A DNA stretch of 64,000 nt from Gp13-AA77 sp035946575 (GTDB lineage Bacteria > Acidobacteriota > Terriglobia > UBA7540), in assembly GCA_035946575.1 (NCBI GenBank), contig DASYZG010000080.1, positions 1 to 64,000 of the forward strand, given 5' to 3'. Positions 17,439 to 25,907 of this stretch are shown here, in pieces. Position 1 is the stretch's first letter; each line of letters opens with the position of its first letter. A model generated the notes under the pieces. That model was given only the letters and a program-made list of their open reading frames with translations. It did not search any database and was not told where the DNA came from. Both the position numbers and the translations under genes were made by a program.

Positions 17439-17842
17439 TCTCCATAATAATCGACGAACAACTCGGGAGTCTCGTACAGACGCACGCGATGAAGGCGGCC
17501 GGCGCCCGTCCGTCCCTCAAGCCGCCGCCAGATCTCGCGCGCGATGTTCTCGGTGGTGGGGATGATCTCGCGAAAGGCGGGAACCTCCTCGTTGAGGAAG
17601 CGGTGATCCATCGCCTGCATCACTTCGGTCTCGATGATCTGCTTCAGATCTTTCAGATCCACCACCATGCCGGTGTTCGGGTCCACATCGCCGCGGACGG
17701 TGACGTCGAGTACGTAATTATGGCCGTGCCCATGCGGATTATTGCACTTGCCGAACAGCCGCTGGTTCTCTTCCGGGCTCAGCTCGGGATTGTGGTAGAA
17801 GTGTGAAGCGGAAAACTCCGCCCGCCGCGTGACGTAGATCAT
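17435..17842 (-). CDS. 6-pyruvoyltetrahydropterin synthase-like protein, short form
   Basis: This encodes 135 residues, first gene of the pterin operon. It has zinc ligands in FSASHFYHN and GHGHNY, catalytic Cys in FGKCNNPHGHGH, Asp-His in MDHRFLNEEV, PTTEN for pterin binding and Glu in RLYETPELF, so every active-site residue of the family is kept. It shares its pattern with the 176-residue paralogue just downstream, which suggests they are either a heteromeric enzyme or two specificities. Product could be 6-pyruvoyl- or 6-carboxy-tetrahydropterin. Upstream lies the divergent receptor gene with about 240 bases between. Confidence 0.92.
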   Translation of the reverse strand: MIYVTRRAEFSASHFYHNPELSPEENQRLFGKCNNPHGHGHNYVLDVTVRGDVDPNTGMVVDLKDLKQIIETEVMQAMDHRFLNEEVPAFREIIPTTENIAREIWRRLEGRTGAGRLHRVRLYETPELFVDYYGE

Positions 17843-17973
17843 GGCCCTACCTCAGTTTAGCAGGATGTTGGGAAGCGGGCGCTTCGGTTCGAGGGGCGGC
17901 CTCCGGGTGCGGCTGTCCGTGATTTCGACGTACGTGCGGGTTCGACCACCGCCGGGCCGACGGGCCAAATCAG

Positions 17974-18003
17974 TTGACAGGTTTGCGGTAGGTAAGTTAT
18001 CAG
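17974..18003 (+). promoter_or_regulatory. Predicted promoter of the Oar-like receptor gene
   Basis: TTGACA at 17974-17979 is followed after 18 bases by TATCAG (17998-18003). It lies about 85 bases before the receptor ATG, in the divergent spacer with the pterin operon. The -35 is perfect and the -10 matches four of six positions. Confidence 0.5.
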
Positions 18004-18086
18004 TAATATCTGTCTTCTGATTGGCTTGCCGGGTTTGCTACTTGGTTCTTGCGTCGGACGTTGGGGACTCCAGGTTCGGAGGACCC

Positions 18087-21000
18087 ATGAAGTTCAGATT
18101 ATTTGCACTTGCCGGATTCGCATTCCTGTTGACATGCTTCACCTCGACCCTCCTGCGCGCGCAGGCCGTCGGAGAAATCACGGGCAGCGTTACGGACCCG
18201 AGCGGAGCCGTGGTGCCGGGCGCCACAATCACGGCCACGAACACCGCCACCGGCGTGCCACAGACCACACTCTCGACGAGCGCCGGTACTTATACCCTTC
18301 ACCGTCTGCCGGTGGGCACCTATACCGTCGCCGCGGAAGCGAAAGGCTTCAGGCAGGCGCAGGCGACGCAAGTGACTCTCGACGTCAGCCAGCAGCGCGA
18401 GGTCAACTTCACCCTCGCCGTAGGGGGCGTCACGGCCACAGTTGAAGTGAGCGCGGCTCCGCCCCTGATCGACACCACCAACGCAACTCTCGCCAACGTG
18501 GTTTCCAGCGAGCAGGTGGAAAACCTTCCGCTGAACGGCCGGAACATCGAGGGTTTGATGACGATGCAGCCCGGCGTGGTGCCGAGTACCGGCGGCATGG
18601 GCTGGATGAGCGGCGAATTGGTGGGCAACGGCAACCGGGGCGAGACCGAAGTGGGATCCCTGGACGGCTCCGACACCAGCGACGCGGAGATGGGTACTCT
18701 CCAGTTTACGAATTTCAATCTCGACGCCATCGCGGAGTTCAAGGTCCAGCAAAACAATTACTCCGCCCAGTACGGGCAGGGCGCGGGCACAATCACGCAG
18801 ATCGTGAGCAAATCCGGGACCAACCAGTTTCACGGCAGCCTGTTTGAGTTTCTCCGCAACAGCGCGTTGGATGCGCGCAACTTTTTCGGCAGCACCGTGC
18901 CGATACTCAAGAGGAACGAATTCGGCGGGACGTTTGGCGGTCCGATCAAGAAAGACAAAACCTTCTTCTTTGTGCAATACGCGGGCTACCGGCAACGGGT
19001 GGGCGAACCGAATCTGGCCGTGGTTCCGACACCTGCGGAGAGAACCGGCATGGTGACCATCACGGGCGCGAACGGGCAGCCGGATAATCTCCAGGTGCCG
19101 CTCAATCCCATTGCCCAAAGCATTCTCAGCCGCTATCCCATGCCGAATCAACCCAACGGCATCTATGGGGCGAATACCTTTAACTACTTTTTCTCGCAGC
19201 CGACCAATGACGATCAGTTTTCGGCGCGAGTAGACCATCACTTCTCGGACAAGGACACATTTTTCGCGCGCGCCACTTACGCCAACGCAGTGCTCAGGGA
19301 TACAGACCCTTGGGCTGCCACGTTAGGCGGTTCCAACTTTTCCAGCAGTAACATCGGCGATGCCCGGAATTACGCGATGAGCGAAACGCACGTCTTCTCG
19401 CCCACGCTGGTCAATAACTTCACCTTCACCCTGAACCGGGGTATTGAAGGTGTTCCAGAAACACCGGCCGAGTACACCACCACGGATACCACCTTCTCCG
19501 ATGGAAGCCTGGCGAGCTGGGGACCGGACTCGTTCGAGACGAAATATGTGACCACGATCTTTGATCCCCTGGAGAGCCTGCAGTGGACCACGGGCCGCCA
19601 CTCCTTCACGTTCGGTGGTGAGTACCGGCGGGAATGGGACAACGGCACGGGAGTCACCAGCCAGGGTCCGAGCGGCGTGTACAGCTTTAATCCGGGCACG
19701 CCACTGCCCGTGGCCATTCCCTCCACCAACGGAGGCGCGTCACTCGCCGCCGGCTCACCGAGCCCGAGCGGGCTCATCAGCATGATGGAGGGCAGCGACT
19801 ATTCGTATACGCGCGCCACAACCGCGCCAGGATTTGGACCGCCGGGAGCGGGAGGCGGCAGCGTTTGGTGGGGTCTGCGCCGGTGGACCATGGCTGCGTT
19901 CGCCCAGGACGATATCAAGGTCACGCGCAGAGTGACCCTGAACCTCGGCCTGCGCTACGAATACACTTCCGTCCCCTGGGAAGTTGGCAACCGGCTGGCG
20001 GGCCCCGTGGACTTCGGCAGCAACGCCTTCCGCTTTGTTGTGAACCCGAATCCGCTGTGGCAGCCCGATTACTTGGCCGGCAATTTCGGTCCCCGTATTG
20101 GCCTGGCGGCTGACCTGGGACACAAGACGACCTTCCGCGGGGGCTTCGGGGTCTTCACCAACATGATTCCCACGGTCTATCCCGACCAGGCCTTGGTCAA
20201 CTTCCCCCTCGCCACCAACAGCTATGTGCTCGATGCACCCTATTCCCTCACCCCGGGCCCCGTTTCGCTTCCCGTCCTGACGAGTATTACCGGGCAGCCG
20301 ATCGCAGCCAATGGAAACACCAAGACGATTCCTCCGAACACCCCGATCAACTACGCTCCGTACGCGAAGATTCTGGGTTCCCTCTTCGTAGACGACCCTT
20401 CGGATCACATGAGGAACGGGTATACGATCAACGGCAACATCACCCTGGAACACGAATTCGCGGGTAGCATTGCGGGTTCGATTTCTTACGTCGCGAATAA
20501 CGGCGTCAGTCTCTATAACTCGGCCTACCCCAACGGGTACAGCGGCGCCGAGTCTCAGTACACTCCTTACAGCAATGTCACACCGGGTCTTGGGGAGCTC
20601 CAGATCTTCTACAACGGCGGCTACTCCTCTTACAATGCCTTGCAACTGCAGGCGCGCAGGATTTCGCGGTCTCACGGCATCCAGTTTCAGGCCAATTACA
20701 CCTGGGCCAAAGATCTGACGGATGCCGACTCGGTCTGGAACACCGGCGCCACGAACCCGCAGAACCCGAACTGCATCAAGTGCGAGTATTCGCCGGCCGC
20801 TTATAACATCGCACAGCGGTTCGTGGCCAACTTTGAATACGATCTGCCCTTGGGACACTTCTCAGGCCTTCCCAAACGGCTGACCCAAGGCTGGGAGATG
20901 CTCGGTATCTTTCAGGCGCAGACCGGATATCCCTTCACCGTCGGTTCTCCTTACGGCACGCTGCAATACGGAGAAGGCGGCAGCACCCGGCCATTCTTCC

Positions 21001-21398
21001 TGCAAAAGGCGACCCTCAGTCCGCAGGCGGGCAGCGGGCCGCAGTTCTTTTCGAATGCCGTTCTCGGCAGCAACAACGGAATCGACACGGGATATTTCAA
21101 CTTTGGCAACCTGGTCACCAGTCCGGTGAATGGTGTTCAGGTGATGTCCGGTCCGGGAACCTTGGGACGGGACACCTTTACTCTTCCGGGGTGGAACAAC
21201 CTGGACTTTTCCGTCATCAAGGACACGCGAATCACGGAATCGAAGACGCTGCAGTTCCGCGCCGAATTTTTCAACATTTTCAACAAACCGACATTTGGAT
21301 GGGTCAGCTCGACCCTCGGCTCTCCGGGGTTCGGGTATTCATACACAACGGCAACTGCCGAGCGCCAGATCCAATTCGGACTGCGATTCATCTTCTGA
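18087..21398 (+). CDS. Oar-like TonB-dependent outer-membrane receptor with carboxypeptidase-regulatory-like domain
   Basis: This encodes 1103 residues from the ATG at 18087, four bases after GGAGG. A signal peptide ends near RAQA (residue 26). Residues 27-115 form a carboxypeptidase-regulatory-like Ig fold (GEITGSVTDPSGAVVPGATI), then a plug domain (ENLPLNGRNIEGLMTMQPGV; IVSKSGTNQFHGSLFEFLRN) and a long beta-barrel ending in the aromatic GLRFIF required for outer-membrane insertion. Such Oar-like proteins are greatly expanded in Acidobacteria and are thought to import or bind large substrates. The two secreted phosphoesterase genes follow on the same strand, suggesting linked use of a phosphorylated polymer or lipid. 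No ligand can be named. Confidence 0.93.
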   Translation: MKFRLFALAGFAFLLTCFTSTLLRAQAVGEITGSVTDPSGAVVPGATITATNTATGVPQTTLSTSAGTYTLHRLPVGTYTVAAEAKGFRQAQATQVTLDVSQQREVNFTLAVGGVTATVEVSAAPPLIDTTNATLANVVSSEQVENLPLNGRNIEGLMTMQPGVVPSTGGMGWMSGELVGNGNRGETEVGSLDGSDTSDAEMGTLQFTNFNLDAIAEFKVQQNNYSAQYGQGAGTITQIVSKSGTNQFHGSLFEFLRNSALDARNFFGSTVPILKRNEFGGTFGGPIKKDKTFFFVQYAGYRQRVGEPNLAVVPTPAERTGMVTITGANGQPDNLQVPLNPIAQSILSRYPMPNQPNGIYGANTFNYFFSQPTNDDQFSARVDHHFSDKDTFFARATYANAVLRDTDPWAATLGGSNFSSSNIGDARNYAMSETHVFSPTLVNNFTFTLNRGIEGVPETPAEYTTTDTTFSDGSLASWGPDSFETKYVTTIFDPLESLQWTTGRHSFTFGGEYRREWDNGTGVTSQGPSGVYSFNPGTPLPVAIPSTNGGASLAAGSPSPSGLISMMEGSDYSYTRATTAPGFGPPGAGGGSVWWGLRRWTMAAFAQDDIKVTRRVTLNLGLRYEYTSVPWEVGNRLAGPVDFGSNAFRFVVNPNPLWQPDYLAGNFGPRIGLAADLGHKTTFRGGFGVFTNMIPTVYPDQALVNFPLATNSYVLDAPYSLTPGPVSLPVLTSITGQPIAANGNTKTIPPNTPINYAPYAKILGSLFVDDPSDHMRNGYTINGNITLEHEFAGSIAGSISYVANNGVSLYNSAYPNGYSGAESQYTPYSNVTPGLGELQIFYNGGYSSYNALQLQARRISRSHGIQFQANYTWAKDLTDADSVWNTGATNPQNPNCIKCEYSPAAYNIAQRFVANFEYDLPLGHFSGLPKRLTQGWEMLGIFQAQTGYPFTVGSPYGTLQYGEGGSTRPFFLQKATLSPQAGSGPQFFSNAVLGSNNGIDTGYFNFGNLVTSPVNGVQVMSGPGTLGRDTFTLPGWNNLDFSVIKDTRITESKTLQFRAEFFNIFNKPTFGWVSSTLGSPGFGYSYTTATAERQIQFGLRFIF

Positions 21399-21772
21399 TC
21401 TGATTTGCCCGATCACGCGGACGGCGCATACGTCGCTCCGATGTCTGCGCCCCACGTGTGTGAGCGAGTCATGCGGTTGAACCGTGCCCCGCCCGCCTTT
21501 CCGCACCCGGGAACCGAATTTCAATCGTCCTTCCAGCAGGCCGGAGCCTGGCACCCTAAAATGAGACAGCTGGGAAAAGTGAAAGGCGGGGGAAGATTCA
21601 TTTTCACTTCAATCAGTTAGCCGGCAGCCTCAGAATCAGGTTGGAATCCGGGTGGTTCGGTGGTACTGTCTCGGACCCGTGGAAAACCGGGCTTGTACCT
21701 CCGCGCTTTCCGGGTCATGTGTAGACGCCGTGAAGGAGTCACTTCGTCCGGAAGCGCGGAACAGGGGGTTGC
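21399..21772. other. Intergenic spacer with one small inverted repeat
   Basis: No gene is supported in these 374 bases. AAGTGAAA (21577-21584) and TTTCACTT (21602-21609) form an eight-pair stem with a G-rich 17-base loop that may mark the end of the receptor transcript. Nothing else with clear structure was seen. Confidence 0.5.
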
Positions 21773-24700
21773 GTGTCTTCGAGACCAAGCCGTAGCGTTG
21801 TCATTCTCTTTCTGATCGCTCTCGTTGCCATCTCATTCGGCCGGCGGACGCCTGTCTTGGGATCATCGCCGTCGGGCCGGGTTGTACCAAGCCCTTCAAA
21901 CCAGAGCGCCAGCAAACAGCAATCAAATGCGGCCGCCACCCCGCAACCGACGGAGATCGCACAAGCTCAACCTATGGTGCGGACCGCTCAGACCCGGAGG
22001 TCACCCGAACACGGCAGGCCGCTGGACCTCTCCGTAATTCAGCACTTCGTCTTTATCATTAAAGAAAACCGCAGTTACGACCAGATGTTTGGAGCCTTTC
22101 CGGGAGCGGACGGCGCTACCAGCGGCACGATTTCCACCGGCCAGGTCCTGCCGCTCGGTCATGCGCCCGACCGGGAGCTTCGCGACATCGCCCACTACTT
22201 TTGGGACGCGACCCTTGGGATTGACAATGGAAAGATGGACAAATTCGACCAGATCAACGATTCCCAAAACCAGTGCAATGTGAATGGCGATTATCTTTGT
22301 ATGACGGAACTCTATCAGTCCGACATCCCTAATTACTTCACTTACGCCAGTACTTATGCGCTGGCCGACCACATGTTTTCTTCATTAAAAGGGCCAAGCT
22401 TTCCGAATCACCTTTACACAGTTGCCGCCCAGAGCGGAGGCGCGGCAGGCATTCCGCAAACCAACAACAAGACGGCAACCACCTGGGGCTGCGATTCGCT
22501 TCCAGGAACGACCGTCGCCGTGATCGACGACAGCGGGAATCTTACCTACCAGTTTCCGTGCTTCGATTTCCAGACTTTGGCGGATCTGCTGGAAAGCGCG
22601 GGAATCACTTGGAGATACTACGCCAAGACCGGGAACACGTGGAACGCCTTCGATGCCATCAACCACATCCGGAATACTTCCTTATGGATCACGAACGTCG
22701 CGCCGGAGACTCAATTCCTCAGCGACGCGCAAAGCGGACAATTGCCTGCGGTGAGCTGGCTGATTCCGGCGGGGGATCAAAGCGAGCACCCGTCAGCCAG
22801 CACTTGCAATGGTGAGAATTGGACGGTCGATCAGATCAATGCGGTAATGCAAGGTCCCGATTGGTCGTCAACGGCGATTTTCATTACCTGGGACGACTTC
22901 GGGGGCTTTTACGATCATGTTCCACCTCCGGTGTCAGATCAGTTCGGTCTTGGCCCGCGAGTAGCCCTGCTGATCATTTCGCCCTACGCGATTCCCGGGT
23001 ACGTCTCCCACACGACGTACGAGTTTTCGTCATTCCTCAAGCTTGTGGAGGAGAGGTATGGCCTGCCGTCGCTGACCGCTCGCGACGCCGAGGCCAACGA
23101 CATGCTCGACAGTTTCGATTTCAGCCAGACGCCGCTCCCGCCCACCATCCTTCAGACGCACCACTGTAATCCCGCGTCGACTGCAGAACTCAACTTCGCG
23201 CTGCCGCAGCAAGTCGGCACACCGAGCCAGAGCGAGACGGTGGCCATCAGCAACTACAATCCGACTTCGATGTCGATCGACAGTATTAAGACGAACGGGG
23301 ACTTCTCCCAAACCAACAATTGCCCCAATTCCCTGGGCCCATACATTCCTGAGGATACAGTTCCCTCCTGCAATATCACCGTGACGTTCGGGCCTACAGC
23401 AGCCGGAACACGCAGCGGCACTCTTACCCTGACGGACGGTGACTCCACCAGTCCGCAGACCGTGAACCTGAGCGGCGTGGGTACCGGAGTCACGCTGTCA
23501 AGCGGCCTGCTCAACTTCGGCACCGTGGTCGTGGGCGCGAGCCGCGTAGCCAAGGCGACGCTCAACAACAGGAACGGTGTTGCCGTCAACGTCTCCAGCA
23601 TTGTGGCAACCGGCGATTACAGTCAGACGAACGACTGCGGCGATTCGCTGGCCGCGGGTACGAGTTGCAAAATCACCGTTACTTTCACCCCGACGACTAC
23701 CGGCACGCGCTTCGGTACTGTCACGATCACGGATAGCGACGGGAGCGGATCGCAGGTGGTTGACCTGACGGGTGTAGGCACACAGGTTTCCCTGGGGCCG
23801 GCAACCTTGAACCTGGGGAATGTCGCCATCGGAGCCACCGGTACGGCCCAGGCAACCTTAAGCAACAGGTCCAACCGCAGCTCACTCAGCATTACCGGGA
23901 TGAGCGTAACTGGATCAGGGGCGACCAGTCTGGGCACGTACACGGAGCTGGCAACCCAGGACTATAGCGTCCAGGGCACGACCTGCGGTAGCAGTCTGGG
24001 ACCGCAACAGAGTTGTAAGATAACCGTCGCCTTCACTCCTACGCTGGCTTCCACTCTCCTTGGCCAGCTCTATGTCTACGACGGCGAGAATGATAGTCCG
24101 CAGTCGATCAGTCTCACCGGCGCAGGAGTCTACTCCGCCCTGAACCCGGTACCATTCATAAGCCAGGAACTGGCGCCGACGAGTGCCGCGCCGGGTGGAA
24201 GCGGTTTCAACCTGACGGTGCGTGGAGCGGGCTTTATCTCCGGCTCCACAGTCAACTGGAATGGCGCCCCCCTCCCCACCACATTCGCCGGCAATGGCAA
24301 CCTGACGGCATCGGTACCGGCCGCCAACATTGCCACATCGGGGACAGCAATGCTCACGGTATCGAATGGGAGCCCGGGCGGCGGTGGCTCCAATTTTTTG
24401 CTCTTCCCGGTCAGGAACTCCACAACCGCTCTGGCTTTCAACAAGTCCAGTTTCGCCACCGGGAATGCTCCCCGGGCTGCGATCAGCGGCGACTTCAACG
24501 GCGACGGCAAGCCGGACGTGGCGCTGGCGAACTACGCGGATAACACGGTGGAAATCTTCCTCAGCAATGGGGACGGCACTTTCGGCAGCGGCCTCGTGGC
24601 CAGCACCGGGACCGGACCGGACGCCCTGGCGGTCGGGGATTTCAATCACGATGGCAAGCTGGACCTCGTCGTGGCCAACCAGACGGCCAGCACTATCTCC

Positions 24701-25537
24701 GTCTTTCTCGGCAATGGTGACGGGACATTGATGCTCGAATCCACCATCGCCATGGACACGATCGCTCCCGTCGGATTGGGCACGGCGGATTTCAACGGTG
24801 ACGGCAACCTGGACTTGGCAGTGGTGAGCCAGGCCGACGACGCCCTGGAACTTTTCTTGGGCAATGGGAATGGTACGTTCGAAGAAACCACGATACTTCC
24901 GAATGCCGGGACCGGACCGGTGTCGCTGGCGATCGGGGATTTCAACGGAGATGGCTATCTCGATCTGGCGCAAGCCAACAACACCAGCAAGACAATCGGC
25001 ATTCTGCTCGGGACCGGGACGGGAAGCTTCACAGCACAGAGCCAGCAGCCGGTAACAGGAAACGGTCCGGAGGGGATACTCGCGGCCGACTTCAACGGAG
25101 ACGGCAAGCTCGACCTAGCCGTGGCCAATCGGACCGACGGTACCGTATCGATTCTGCTCGGGAATGGTGACGGGACATTTGGCAGTCAGACCGCCTTCGC
25201 AACGGCCGCCGGTCCGGTGGCGCTGGCTACCGGCGATTTCAATGGCGATGGTTTCCTGGACCTCGCCGTAGTTAATCAGTCGGCCAGTAGCATCTCCATC
25301 CTGCTGGGGAGCGGCGACGGAACCTTTCAGCCGCACGTCGATTTCGCCACCGACTCCGGACCGGTTGCTCTGGCGGTGGGAGATTTCAACAACGACGGCG
25401 CTCTGGACGCGGATGTGGCCGCCCAGACAGCGGGTCTGATGTCGATCCTGCTGCAGAGCGGAACAGCCAGCGTGCCGAGGAACGCACTGGCGTCGAGCGT
25501 CACGGACTGGCGTATCCATTTTTGGCCGCTCCAGTAG
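21773..25537 (+). CDS. Secreted phosphoesterase (phospholipase C/acid phosphatase family) with choice-of-anchor-D and FG-GAP repeats, copy 1
   Basis: This encodes 1254 residues, GTG start after AGGGGG. A signal peptide (1-30) and a low-complexity linker precede a PF04185-type phosphoesterase domain (about 85-460) with FIIKENRSYDQMFG (Glu98, Asn99), SFPNHLYTVAAQSGG and TWDDFGGFYDHVPPP, the metal and catalytic motifs. Three choice-of-anchor-D beta domains follow (about 470-800; repeated ITVTFxPTxxGTRxGT), then an IPT/TIG-like domain, then seven FG-GAP units (GDFNGDGKPDVALAN and relatives, about 900-1235) forming a seven-bladed propeller with calcium-loop aspartates. It would cleave phosphate esters outside the cell. 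No sorting tail is seen. A close paralogue follows. Confidence 0.92.
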   Translation: MSSRPSRSVVILFLIALVAISFGRRTPVLGSSPSGRVVPSPSNQSASKQQSNAAATPQPTEIAQAQPMVRTAQTRRSPEHGRPLDLSVIQHFVFIIKENRSYDQMFGAFPGADGATSGTISTGQVLPLGHAPDRELRDIAHYFWDATLGIDNGKMDKFDQINDSQNQCNVNGDYLCMTELYQSDIPNYFTYASTYALADHMFSSLKGPSFPNHLYTVAAQSGGAAGIPQTNNKTATTWGCDSLPGTTVAVIDDSGNLTYQFPCFDFQTLADLLESAGITWRYYAKTGNTWNAFDAINHIRNTSLWITNVAPETQFLSDAQSGQLPAVSWLIPAGDQSEHPSASTCNGENWTVDQINAVMQGPDWSSTAIFITWDDFGGFYDHVPPPVSDQFGLGPRVALLIISPYAIPGYVSHTTYEFSSFLKLVEERYGLPSLTARDAEANDMLDSFDFSQTPLPPTILQTHHCNPASTAELNFALPQQVGTPSQSETVAISNYNPTSMSIDSIKTNGDFSQTNNCPNSLGPYIPEDTVPSCNITVTFGPTAAGTRSGTLTLTDGDSTSPQTVNLSGVGTGVTLSSGLLNFGTVVVGASRVAKATLNNRNGVAVNVSSIVATGDYSQTNDCGDSLAAGTSCKITVTFTPTTTGTRFGTVTITDSDGSGSQVVDLTGVGTQVSLGPATLNLGNVAIGATGTAQATLSNRSNRSSLSITGMSVTGSGATSLGTYTELATQDYSVQGTTCGSSLGPQQSCKITVAFTPTLASTLLGQLYVYDGENDSPQSISLTGAGVYSALNPVPFISQELAPTSAAPGGSGFNLTVRGAGFISGSTVNWNGAPLPTTFAGNGNLTASVPAANIATSGTAMLTVSNGSPGGGGSNFLLFPVRNSTTALAFNKSSFATGNAPRAAISGDFNGDGKPDVALANYADNTVEIFLSNGDGTFGSGLVASTGTGPDALAVGDFNHDGKLDLVVANQTASTISVFLGNGDGTLMLESTIAMDTIAPVGLGTADFNGDGNLDLAVVSQADDALELFLGNGNGTFEETTILPNAGTGPVSLAIGDFNGDGYLDLAQANNTSKTIGILLGTGTGSFTAQSQQPVTGNGPEGILAADFNGDGKLDLAVANRTDGTVSILLGNGDGTFGSQTAFATAAGPVALATGDFNGDGFLDLAVVNQSASSISILLGSGDGTFQPHVDFATDSGPVALAVGDFNNDGALDADVAAQTAGLMSILLQSGTASVPRNALASSVTDWRIHFWPLQ

Positions 25538-25907
25538 GTAAACTACCGGGAATTCCGGCCATCATGCACCCTCACCGATTCCGCCAACTGCTTGTTTCCG
25601 ATGTCTATCCCTCTGGTCCCTAATCACTTACCGCTGATCATCCTTTAATCACAAAAAGAGCATGTCTCAGCCATTGAGGCCTTCGAGGCTCACCGGGTAC
25701 GCTCGCCCCGTTTTTACGGCGAGTTGGCGCTTTTGGAGTGACTGCAGGGTTCGAGCAAGGTAGTGACACCCGCTTCTGGTAGCGCTGGCGGAGCAGATGC
25801 CGTCGGCGAACTCCGGGAGGTGTGTTACCGAACCGACCTTAGCCGGACCGTGGGATTTCGTGGCAATAGCTGCAGCGTCCTCGCCTAGTTCCGGGAGGAG
25901 GAAGGTT
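25538..25907. other. Leader/spacer between the twin phosphoesterase genes
   Basis: These 370 bases hold no convincing gene, although an open frame runs back from the second phosphoesterase to 25797. GC-rich segments at 25675-25860 could fold, and the strand is that of the next gene, but no known riboswitch consensus was recognised. A GGGAGGAGG ribosome-binding site ends the region. Confidence 0.5.

Noticed and set aside
18099..19241. 380-codon minus-strand frame
   Set aside because: It lies fully inside the Oar-like receptor gene on the plus strand and has the His/Arg-rich composition of a shadow frame.
19755..20858. 367-codon minus-strand frame
   Set aside because: Also antisense to the receptor gene; no start site or domain.
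25675..25860. Riboswitch in the leader of the second phosphoesterase
   Set aside because: I looked for the c-di-GMP, cobalamin and glycine consensus words and did not find them. The region stays unassigned.
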